Assembly (NCBI GenBank): GCA_029449245.1
Contig: JANATF010000007.1
Location: forward strand, 1,364,001 to 1,428,000
Source: Mortierella alpina
Taxonomy: Eukaryota > Mortierellomycota > Mortierellomycetes > Mortierellales > Mortierellaceae
DNA length: 64,000 bases
Direction of reading: 5' to 3'
In this document: one piece after another, positions 37,911-47,177 of the stretch
Layout of the letters: each line of letters begins with the position of its first letter
How positions within the stretch are numbered: the stretch's first letter is position 1
Made by a program: the position numbers and the translations under genes
Notes under the pieces: generated by a model
Databases searched by the model: none
Told to the model about the DNA's origin: nothing
The model's input: the letters and a program-made list of their open reading frames with translations, nothing else

Positions 37911-38788
37911 AGCAGGCGACAAACACTTCCCAGCCGTGATCACAGCAGCCTAGGCAGATTCGCTCCCTTGCCCACACCCCTCCTCCCGCATCCAATCACG
38001 CCGCGCGTGCAGCCGGGCCCTGTTTCCCAGCAAAGGAACCTTCACCACCGTCCTCCCCGACTCACCGTTCCAGCAAGCTGACCGCCACGCTGTTGTAGAC
38101 CAAGTGGCGACGGTGAGAAGGCGTCGGCGAAAGATAGGTAAAGAGTCGGGCAACCAGGCAGTTTGGTCAACAGACGCGTACAAGGTGCGCGCATCTAGTC
38201 TAGATTGTGCCATGCCGCTCCCGTCTCTCGTTGTCTTCCGTCGGTCCTCTGCTCTCTCCTTCTTCTCACATATGGTCTCCGCAAAGCAAGGAGTCTCGAC
38301 CTGTAGTTAGTAGTTAGTACCAAGCACAAAATCGGGGAACCTTTCGCTTATGCGTAGATAAGCAGCCAGAGATGCTCCTTTCAGGCTTCGCACGCCCGAG
38401 CTCATATAGCATATTCGCTACATTGCTAACCAAGTGCTGTATCCATCACTTCTACCGATATCGATGAGGACGTCTTGTAAGCGAGACGCGAAGCCAGCAC
38501 CGCGGACTATTACCAGATGACTACGGCATGCAGTGTTGATGAGGTCCTTGACAGACGCATTGCGAATAACAGACCTTGGCACGCGTAAAGCGAGAGCCTC
38601 GACAGGGGAGGATTGGGGTCGGTAGATTGAGGGTTAAAGTTCATTGGTCAATAGCCTACGAGCCTCATAAAGTCGTGAGTCTCGTCATTCAAAAAACCAT
38701 TCCTTCATTCCTTCCTCTTCTCCTTCACTGCCTTCCCTCATTCCCCTCTCATTCGCTACTTGTTTCCATATTCCTGATAATCAACACC
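37911..38788. other. intergenic region upstream of PDA1
   Basis: About 880 bp with no recognised coding region. A GC-rich part (about 37960-38110) gives way to a pyrimidine-rich leader at 38690-38760 just before the PDA1 start. An ATTGGTCAAT palindrome-like CCAAT context lies near 38643. The right edge of the mobile element probably lies here but could not be placed. Confidence 0.4.
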
Positions 38789-40276
38789 ATGCTAAGACCC
38801 GCTTTCGCTACGGCAAGGCTCGCACCGGCTCAGTTCAAGTCGCATGTTAGTCATTTCTCATTGTTAGTGGCAACCTTGGTCCTCTTCCCGCCGCAGACGG
38901 ATGCTAGGTGCTACTTTCTGCTCATCAGTCACCGTTCCACACTGTTAACGCAAAACTCATAAACATTCCGGATGCTATCCTCCTCTGCCCCAGCCCAGAA
39001 CGTAAGCATCCGCGTTCCAGAGGATTCGTTCGAGACGTACAAATGTGACGCACCGTCGCTCGACGTCAAGATAAAAAATGAGGATCTCGTGTCGATGTAC
39101 AAGAGTATGGTCGCCATGCGGCGCATGGAGATGGCTGGCGACGGCCTTTACAAGGCCAAGCTCATCCGGGGGTTCTGCCATTTGTGCACCGGCCAGGTAT
39201 GACGGAAGGAAAAAAGTCTAAAACTGTTGCCACTGAAACGGGTAGCATCATCATGATGAAAGTTAGATCATCTTTTTCAGCACTAGCTCTGACCAATATC
39301 TGTGGCCTCTCTATTTCTCAGGAAGCCGTCGGGGTAGGTATGGAATCAGGATTGACCAAGGACGATAAGGTCATTACAGCCTACCGCTCTCATGGCTTCA
39401 GTACATGCGCGGTGGATCCATCAAATCTATTCTGGCGGAACTGCTTGGGCGCAAGGACGGAATTTCTGGCGGCAAAGGAGGCTCTATGCACATGTTCACG
39501 CCCAACTTCTTTGGCGGGAATGGCATTGTCGGAGCTCAAGTACCATTAGGCGCCGGCATCGCCTTTGCGCAAAAGTACCTGGAACACAAAGCCGCGACGT
39601 TTGTCTTCTATGGCGACGGTGCTGCCAATCAAGGCCAGGTCTTTGAGGCATTTAATATGGCAAAGCTTTGGGACCTCCCTGCTGTCTTTGTCTGCGAGAA
39701 CAATCGATACGGAATGGGAACGTCGGCCAGCCGCTCATCTGCAAACACTGAATATTTCAAACGAGGTGACTACATCCCTGGAGTAAAAGTAAGTTATGAT
39801 CGAATGAGAAAGCCTGCTCTATGTCATTGTGTTCCCATTCACTTCGTTGATGCTCTGGTAACTCATTGTTCGTGCAGGTCAATGGAATGGACGTTCTAGC
39901 CGTACACCAGGCCATTTGCTATGCAAAGGACTGGACAGTATCCGACCAAAAAGGGCCATTTTTGCTTGAGATGGAGACCTACCGTTACGGCGGACACTCG
40001 ATGTCCGATCCAGGCACTACCTATCGCACCCGTGAAGAGATTCAGCGCATGCGGTCTAACAATGATCCCATCACAGGACTTAAAGAGCGCCTATTGGAAT
40101 ACAGCGTTGTCTCGGAAGAGGAAATGAAAGCTATGGACAAGTCGGCACGAGCAGAGGTGGACGAGGCAGTCAAAGAAGCCAAGAGGAGCCCTGAGCCCGA
40201 CCTCGACCAGTTCTGGACTCACATTTACCAAAGGGAAGCGAGGTTCCCTTTCTTCGAGGACGCGAGCCCGAAGTGA
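38789..40276 (+). CDS. pyruvate dehydrogenase E1 alpha subunit, apparent frameshift
   Basis: E1-alpha with E1-beta decarboxylates pyruvate using thiamine pyrophosphate in the mitochondrial matrix. Exons are 38789-38845, 38999-39196, 39322-39788 and 39878-40276. The N-terminus [12 protein letters not shown] suits a mitochondrial presequence. Conserved blocks are [30 protein letters not shown], the TPP motif [33 protein letters not shown], and the phosphorylation loop [17 protein letters not shown]. Exon 3 is 467 nt, one short of a multiple of three. Between GGC TTC and TAC ATG (39400-39401) only two bases are present where a codon is expected. There is no room for an intron. Either the assembly lost a base or this copy is mutated; the rest is intact, which favours an assembly error. 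The exon 2 start is the least certain splice. Corrected length would be about 373 residues. Confidence 0.9.
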
Positions 40277-40703
40277 TTCATCGCTACAGATAGAGAGCCC
40301 ATCCACACCCAGCGAGTACTGCATTGCATCCACCCATCCTCCGAATTCTACACTGAGGGTCAGTTTGCGTTAAAAAGTCCTGCCTTGTGGTTGCACGAAT
40401 ACAAAAGTGTCTTGACTATATCTATCTGGAGACCCACCCTTCTTGAAGCGATCTTATGTACTTTTGGCAATCGCTCGAGCCCCGTACGGCAACGGCCTCT
40501 GGAGCCGTGAGCCACCTTTTCCATTCTCTAAATGCACACTTTTTTTTAACTGCGATCCTCATTCTCTAAGTGCACGCGAGCTGATGACCTCATTGCACAA
40601 AAATTCTCTAACTGCACGATTTGCTCTCTCTAAATGCATGATTGAATTTGAATTTAGATAGGGTAAACCAAGTATCTCGGTCAGCCAATCAAAAACGGCT
40701 AAA
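40277..40703. other. region between PDA1 and tRNA-Glu with repeated short motif
   Basis: Besides the PDA1 3' end, this region has four copies of a CTCTAAnTGCA motif between about 40526 and 40642, irregularly spaced. No gene is supported. Confidence 0.4.
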
Positions 40704-40775
40704 TCCTAATTGGTCCAGTGGTCAGGATTCCTCGCTTTCACCGAGGCGGCCCGGGTTCGAACCCCGGATTGGGAA
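40704..40775 (+). tRNA. tRNA-Glu (UUC)
   Basis: A complete cloverleaf can be drawn. The acceptor stem TCCTAAT pairs with ATTGGGA. The D arm contains GGTCCAGTGGTCAGGAT (A box). The anticodon stem CCTCG/CGAGG encloses loop CTTTCAC with anticodon TTC. The T arm is CCGGGTTCGAACCCCGG (B box). A T-rich run follows about 5-15 bp downstream, as for Pol III termination. No intron is present; CCA is not encoded, as expected in eukaryotes. Confidence 0.95.
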
Positions 40776-40904
40776 CATTCTTTTATTTTTTGCTTTGAAT
40801 TTGATCATCTTGATCGTACCTCGCGCAAAGAGCTGTGCTACATCTTTTGACCTCATGCGATCAACACCAATGACGATAATCTGGCAGCAATGTCAGAATA
40901 TCTC

Positions 40905-41085
40905 AAAAGTTCGGAAAAAACAACTTGAAATGACATTGCCAAAAGATAGAGTGACATGCCGAGATGTCATTTTATCTTTTGGGCCGCAGGATAATATGAC
41001 ATTGAATGTCAATCTAGCATCCAGAAAGAAAGATAGAGTGACATTACCACTCTTGCTGCCATGTCATATTATCCTTTGAGATCCA
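40905..41085. repeat. short palindromic repeats (TGTCAT / AAAGATA hairpins)
   Basis: Two imperfect hairpins occur in tandem. In one, AAAAGATA...TGACAT pairs with ATGTCA...TATCTTTT (about 40940-40980). In the other, AGGATAATATGACA (about 40988) pairs with TGTCATATTATCCT (about 41063). A related sequence is at 48440-48590. They may be small nonautonomous elements; no target duplication was identified. Confidence 0.5.
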
Positions 41086-41512
41086 GGCTATTATGACATT
41101 GATTGTCAGGAATTCCACTCTGGAGAACTGGTCTGGCGGATTGGTTGGTAAATCTGAGTACAGCCACGATGGGAGCCTTTGGGGACCGAGGACCATCACG
41201 CTGGCCAAGTAGGGTGCGAATGGATCTAGCTTCTATTTAACCCTCCGAAAATGCCTCCGCACGTTATAAGAGCTGCATCGCCCCGGAGTGTGCATCTTTT
41301 ACGCAGCCAAGACCTGGGGGCCATCTCTGAGTTCTTCTTTCACTATAGTGCTACTTTCGCCGAGACCTGGGAACGTCCCACTCCAGGAAAGATCACCTTT
41401 GGTGTTAGTAAAAGCTGGCAGTTAACGTGGGGCCCTGCAGATCTACGGCTATAGTGCAGAGCCCAAGCCTTCTTCAGCATCTGCGTGTAGGCTGAGCAAA
41501 TGGGTCAGGAAA

Positions 41513-41565
41513 ATCATGGCAGCAAGGCCGTACCAAAAAATCATACCTGTTCAAGAATGAACGGC
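41513..41565 (+). repeat. left inverted repeat bracketing the tandem array
   Basis: This about 53-bp core (ATCATGGCAGCAAGGCCGTA at its start) has a near-perfect reverse complement at 47124-47177, with weaker similarity extending about 40 bp outward. The pair encloses all of the ~580-bp monomers. Confidence 0.8.
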
Positions 41566-42567
41566 GATAGTACGGTTCCCCGGTTCCTTATTCAGGCACA
41601 AGCACGGTTTGATTTCCCGCAGAAATTGGCAAGATTCGCGTTAAACAATTTGCCATCGCAAAGAGCCTTACTCTTGGTGTAAAGGTCGATTCCGCAACTC
41701 AGATGGTGAAAATAAGTAAACCAAGAAAACAGTGCCTGGCATGATGCAGCACGCTCCCAGGGCTTTGGAAAAGTGGCTGGAATGAGCAGGCGACAAAAAC
41801 ACCATTAGCAAAGTCGCCTCCAAAGGAGGTCAGATCCTGTCAGAGCGCCCTGGGAGCCGCAATGGCTCTCAATGGCTACCGGGTGGCCTGGGTAACGGTG
41901 CCTGGCACTCAGTGCTATCTGTGAGGACTGTATGGTGCGTTCCATACGGTGTGTCTACAGCATTATATGTCATTTTGCACAGTTCGCAAACCTAAAAAAT
42001 GCACTGACCCACTGTGCTGGAGATCCCAGGCATTTACATATGGGCCATAGCATCCATATGGTGCCTATTATTGGCCGATCAGGGTCGGTTCTTGCAGATG
42101 CTCGTCGACTAGTGCCGAAATGATTATAATGCGATGCTGCCGGTACTGTGGGCTTGTCCAGAGTGAGCTCGATCGTCCGAGCTGCTTGAATTGCATTTAT
42201 AACCAATTTCAAGAATCGGTGAGATTCGCCTTCGCAATGAGCCTTCTGCCTTTGAGAATGGGTCGATTCCGCAACTCAGATGGTGAAGATGAGCAGACCA
42301 AGAAAGCAGTGCCTAGCGTGATGTAGCACACTCCCAGGGCTCGAGAAAAGTGGATGGAATGATCGGGCGATAAAAAACCGCATTAGCAAAGTCGCCTTCC
42401 AAAGGAGGTCAGATCCTGTCAGAGAGCCCTGGGAGCCGCAATGGCTCTCAATGGCTACCGGGTGGCCTGGGCAACGGTGCCTGGCACTCAATGCTTTCCG
42501 CAAGGACTGTATGGTGCGTTCCATGGTATTTCTGCAGCATTATATGTCATTTTCCTCAGCTCGCAAA

Positions 42568-42578
42568 CCTAAAAAATG
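42568..42578. repeat. left copy of 11-bp target-site duplication
   Basis: CCTAAAAAATG here is repeated exactly at 45322-45332, on the other side of the inserted element. Uninterrupted neighbours carry the motif once per monomer, which shows that the insertion duplicated it. Confidence 0.85.
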
Positions 42579-43097
42579 GGACAACGTTAGTCTCACAACC
42601 CCCGTAAGAATAAGTTCTCACCCCCCCGTAAGATTATACGATACCCCCCCGTAAGAGTGCTGTGAAATGACATTCTTACACCCCCCTTCCTCCGTAAGAC
42701 TACTGCCACCGGGCATTCTTACACCCCCGTAAGGCCTCGCCGCTGCAGAATTGTTACATCCGACGTAACAATACCATGCCCTCCTCGTCAGTATAGTAGT
42801 GTCCTTTCCTACACTGTACCCTTACATTTCACACACACACCCCTCCCTGTAGCTAGCCTGTTAAAGAGCTCCCATAGCCATACATGCATACATGAACGCT
42901 TTTTTCTCAACAGTAGCTACGATGCACGGCAGCGTGGTTGAAACGTACTGGCTGTTACAGTAGCATTAGGAATGTTCTTCTATGTCGGCTTCCTCGCCTC
43001 GGCGCGTTTCCTCTTCACCTTCATTAAGCACTCCGCCACCACCTTCCGTAACCACTTCGCCTCCCTGCGCATTAGTTGAAACGTGTGGGCAAGCCTT

Positions 43098-44424
43098 TAT
43101 GGTAGGAAAGTAAGTGAGAAAAGATGTCGGTCCACACTGACCACACACCGGTATTTATACATGTTTATTGTTACTACAGAGATGTAATGTTGGGTAGATG
43201 GATAGGTGAAGGAGTCATTGCCAAGAAATGTATAGCGGAAGGCTATAGCCTGGCGCGTATCCTAACTTCTGAATTATTGGCCATGATCCTAATTCATTAG
43301 AGGTTACGCCAATACTACTAGCATGGGTACCGGATGATTGATCCGGACTAGGAACATCTTTCTGGTTCATGTAGTTCGTGCTGGCGAAGGTCCATGATTG
43401 GTACCTGGAGCCAAGCTTCTAGATATGTCATTTTGTGTCTTCTAGGCAAGCACTTTCCTTGCTTTGATTGGACTCGGTCTTTGTTAAGGAGTCTACGATA
43501 GTAGACGCGTTCGTATCTCTGTGTACTACTATTGGACTCTGGTGAATATTGCACAATCACATCTGCTGGCAGGCGTAGCTCATGCGTAATTGCAGGGCAG
43601 GAAGAATGGTAGGGTCATCAAAAAGGAACACGCTCTCAATAGAAGGGAAGCCGTTGTTTTTTTTTGGCAGAGATATTGCTACATAAAGTGGATGTCTACC
43701 ATTGAAGCTTCACCTCGGTCGCCCTCAAACGAGAACCTCGTCTCACGAATTCACCTTCAAGCCTACGATTCACTCACTACCGGCGGTATACCTGGAGCAA
43801 ACGCGGCGTAGACACATTGGATATTCTTATTCATGAAAGCACTTTGCATCCTGATGACTAAAAGACATCAAAGCTTGTGGTGGCTACTGGCTACTGTAGC
43901 AAGGCACAATATATAAAAGCTGGTAGTCAGCATAAGCTAGGCTTCTAATAGACGTAAGATCCGACAGTGATGTGCAGTATTCACCAGAGTCTAGTAGTAA
44001 GTAACAGAGATACAAACGCGTCCACTATCGTAGACTCCCTAACAGAGAAGACAGTATTCCAGAGCAGGGAAACTGCTTGCCTACATTGTTCGAAGAGATA
44101 ACTAGAAGCATGGCTTTAGATACCAATCATGGACCTTTTTCATCACAAAGACAAGAACCAGGAAGACGTTCCTGGGTCCGGTCATCAGGTACCCATGTTA
44201 TTTGGGTATTAGCTCGAACCTCTAATGTGCCAGGATCATGATCAATCTATACAGGGGCTAGGGCACGCCCCTGAACATGATCTTTCGCTATCCACCTCAT
44301 GACAATGACTCCTTCATCCATGTAGCCACCCAATATTATATCACTCTAGTGACAATTAACACGTAGGTAACGGTGTGTGGTCGGTGTGGACCCTCATCTT
44401 TTTCTCGTTACTTTCCTACCATAA
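43098..44424. repeat. long foldback (inverted repeat) inside the MULE-like element
   Basis: The left arm (about 43098-43560) and right arm (about 43970-44424) are imperfect reverse complements. Matching blocks include TATGGTAGGAAAGTAA at the outer ends, GAAGGAGTCATTG, and CTCTGGTGAATA at the inner end. The spacer of about 400 bp shows no gene. It may be a second nested element or an extension of the palindromic structure of its host. Confidence 0.75.
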
Positions 44425-44594
44425 AACTTTCCCGCATGTTCAAGTGGAACTAGCTGATGACACGCGCGCTTTAGGCCACAGTTGCTGTTTACATCGCCCT
44501 TACATTCTTTTAGTACTAGTATCAAGGTTAAACCCAGTGGCCGCACTCACGTTTTCGCCAAGGAGTAAAAGAAAACTCTCGTCGTTTATGGTAA

Positions 44595-44670
44595 AAAGGG
44601 AGATTGAACCAGCAACTCCTCTTTATCGAAGCAAAACTATTGACGACCGAGCCAACTTGACACTGGTAGT
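44595..44670 (-). other. tRNA-like fragment
   Basis: On the minus strand AGTTGGCTCGGTCG resembles a Pol III A box and GGTTCAATCTCC a B box, about 35 bp apart. The acceptor and T stems do not pair, so this is not a working tRNA. It may be a decayed tRNA gene or the head of a SINE. Confidence 0.3.
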
Positions 44671-47123
44671 AAAATATGGAAAGTTTCGGGCTATTTTTAT
44701 TCAAGCCGCTTGCACAACATGCAATTTGCTAATGTATGGATGTATGGTACCCCCCCCCCCCCCCCCCCCCAACAGGTCACGTAGAGGACGGGATCGTAGT
44801 TGTCCAAAAAAAAGAAGTTATCAAAAAAAAAGCCGTTCGTGCGCCTGGCGTTATGGACAAGAAAGGATACTGGTCGCGCAGGCAGAGGCGGCAATTGCGG
44901 AGGGGCCGTAGTTGCTCTACTAACGGCATATTCCAACGTAGCTTTGAATCGCCCTCCTATATGCTGGCAACCAAAAAAAAGGCGCCATATTTAGAGGTGC
45001 GTAACTAACCCAGCTACGAGAGGAAGTCCTTTTTTTTGCCTACTGGCGATGGAGGCAGCAATGTTTGCGCATGAACGCATGAAGTTCAAGGCATGGACGG
45101 TGATACTACACTGACGAAAAGGGCATGTTTTCTTTACAGTGGGTGTAAGATTTCTGCAGCGGCGAGGCCTTACGGGGGTGTAAGAATGCCTGGTGGCAGT
45201 AATCTTACGGGGGAAAGGGGGTGTAAGAATACCAGCTCACAGCACTCTTACGGGGGGGTATCGTATATTCTTACGGGGGTGTGAGATCTTATTTTTACAT
45301 CCCCTGTGAGATTACATTTTTCCTAAAAAATGCACTGACCCACAGTGCCTGAGATCCCAAGCACTTACATATGGACCGTAGTATCCGTATGGCGCCTCTT
45401 ATTGGCCGATCATACCCGGATCTTGCAGATGCGCGTCGACTAGTGCCGAAATGCTTATAATGCGATATTGCCGGTACGGTGGGATTGTCCAGAGTGAGCT
45501 CGATCGTCCGAGCTGCTTGAATTGCATTTATAACCAATTTCAAGAATCGGTGAGATTCGCCTTCGCAATGGGCTTTCTGCCTTTGACAATGGGTCGAATC
45601 CGCAACTCAGATGGTGAAGATGAGTAAACCAAGAAAGCAGTGCCTAGCGTGATGTAGCACGCTCCGGAGGCTCGAGAAAAGTCGAAGAAATGAGCAGGCG
45701 CCAAAAACCTCAATAGCAAACTGAGGCGAGATGATTTACGACACCATATGACAGAAAGCCCTGGCTACCGCAATGGCACCCGATGGCTACCTGGCGGTCC
45801 GGGTAACAGTGCCAGGCACTTAGCGCGATGTGCAAGGGCTCTGTGGCGCGCTGTATGGTCTTTATACAGCATTATAGACAATGCAATTAAGCATTGCGCA
45901 CGAACCTAAAATATGCACTGATCCGCTGTGCCTGAGTTGCCATGCCATATGGGCCATAGCATCCATATGGCGCCTCCTATTGGCCGATCAGACCCGGATC
46001 TTGCAGATGCGCGTCGAATAGTGCCGAAATGCTTATAATGCGATACTACCGGCACGGTGGGCTTGTCCAGAGCGAGCTCGATCGTCCGAGCTGCTTGAAT
46101 TACATTTATAAACAGATTCATGAATCTGCAAGATTGGCCATTGCAAAAGTCCCAGGTTGGCTTTTGTGAATGAGTCGACTCCGCAACGAAGATTGCGAAG
46201 ATTGAGTAAAGCAAGAAAAGAGTGCCGGGCGTGATGTACCACATTCCCAGGGCTCAAGAAATAAGGATATATTGATCAGGCGCCAAAAACTGTGCTAGCA
46301 AGGTCGCCTTCCAAAGCTGAGGTCAGAGCCTTTGGAGCCGCAATGGCTTTAGAAGGCTACTTGGTCGTCCGGATAGTGGTGCCAGGCACTCGGTGCGATC
46401 CGGTAGGACTCCGTGGCGCGCTGCATGGTGATTATACAGCATTATATGTCAGTTTGCACACAGCGCACAAACCTTAAAAGGCACTGGTCGCTGTGCCTGA
46501 GATCCCCAGGCACCCGCATATGAGCCTTAGCAACCATATGGTGCCTCTCATTGGCTGATCAGGGTCTGTTCTTGCAGATACCCGTCGACTAGTGCCGAAA
46601 TGCTTATAATGCGATACTACCGGCACGGTGGGCTTGTCCAGAGCGAGCTCGATCGTCCGAGCTGCTTGAATTGCATTTATAAACAGATTCAAGAATCTGC
46701 AAGATTGGCCATTGCAAAAGTCCCAGGTTGGCTTTTGTGAGCGTGTCAATTCCGCAACGCAGATTGCGAAGATGAGTAAACCAAGAAAACAGTGCCTGGC
46801 CTGATGCAGCATGCTCCCGAGGCTCGAGAAAAGTCGATGGAATGAGCAGGCGTCAAAGAACTCCATTCGCAAACTAAGGGCAGACGGATGGTGAACGAGA
46901 CTGCTATGACAGAGAGCCCTGGGTACTACAAATGGCACCAAATGGCCACCTGGTGGCCCGGGTGGCAGTACCAGTCACTGAACGCGATCCGCAAGGACTC
47001 TGTGGTGCGGCATGATGTTTCTGTAGTTTAAAAAATATATGTATTTTTGCATAGCGCACAAACTTAACAAAGGAGCCTGACCCGCTGTGCCTGAGCTACA
47101 GTTTTATGTGCGTGCGATTGATT

Positions 47124-47177
47124 GCCGCTCATTCTTGAACAGGTACGATTTTTTGGTACGGCCTTGCTGCCATGATC
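47124..47177 (-). repeat. right inverted repeat bracketing the tandem array
   Basis: Reverse complement of the left copy at 41513-41565 with only a few differences. It lies just past the last partial monomer. Confidence 0.8.

Larger units (their letters stand above)
42579..45321. mobile_element. 2.74-kb nonautonomous MULE-like element
   Basis: The element splits a tandem monomer and is flanked by an 11-bp duplication (CCTAAAAAATG). Its ends are imperfect terminal inverted repeats of about 230 bp (roughly 42579-42810 and 45085-45321). Both carry the GTAAGAGTGCTGTGA, ACTGCCACC and CCTCGCCGCTGCAGAA blocks and several copies of CCCCCGTAAG. Long TIRs with a 9-11 bp target duplication are typical of Mutator-like elements. 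No transposase was found inside; the MULE transposase at 25 kb is a possible source of activity, but there is no evidence that it recognises these ends. The interior holds a foldback (43098-44424), a C20 run at about 44751-44770 and a tRNA-like fragment. Confidence 0.8.
41590..47100 (+). repeat. tandem array of ~580-bp monomers
   Basis: Five same-orientation monomers plus fragments are visible, each beginning at CCTAAAAAATGCACTG or a variant: a partial copy up to 41990, 41991-42567, 45322-45904, 45905-46471, 46472-47062 and a short start at 47063. Copies two and three are separated by an inserted element (42579-45321). Every unit keeps a hairpin around CATATGG...CCATATGG flanked by AGGCA/TGCCT, a second hairpin AGCTCG...CGAGCT, and TATAATGCGAT. 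A minus-strand open frame of 65-80 codons (core QAARTIEL and SHY.HFGT) recurs, although it may only reflect sequence conservation. I do not recognise the repeat; copies diverge by roughly 10-20% by eye. Confidence 0.85.

Noticed and set aside
39395-39410. A tiny intron explaining the PDA1 frame change
   Set aside because: Conserved residues abut on both sides with only two bases between them, so there is no space for an intron.
43913-43922. TATA-like ATATATAAAAG inside the foldback spacer
   Set aside because: No coding region follows; probably chance in AT-rich repeat DNA.
44595-44670. Functional tRNA gene on the minus strand
   Set aside because: A- and B-box-like sequences are present but the acceptor and T stems do not pair.
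41590-47100. CRISPR-like or rRNA array
   Set aside because: Units are about 580 bp with no short direct repeats and unique spacers, and no rRNA motif was recognised; the host is eukaryotic.
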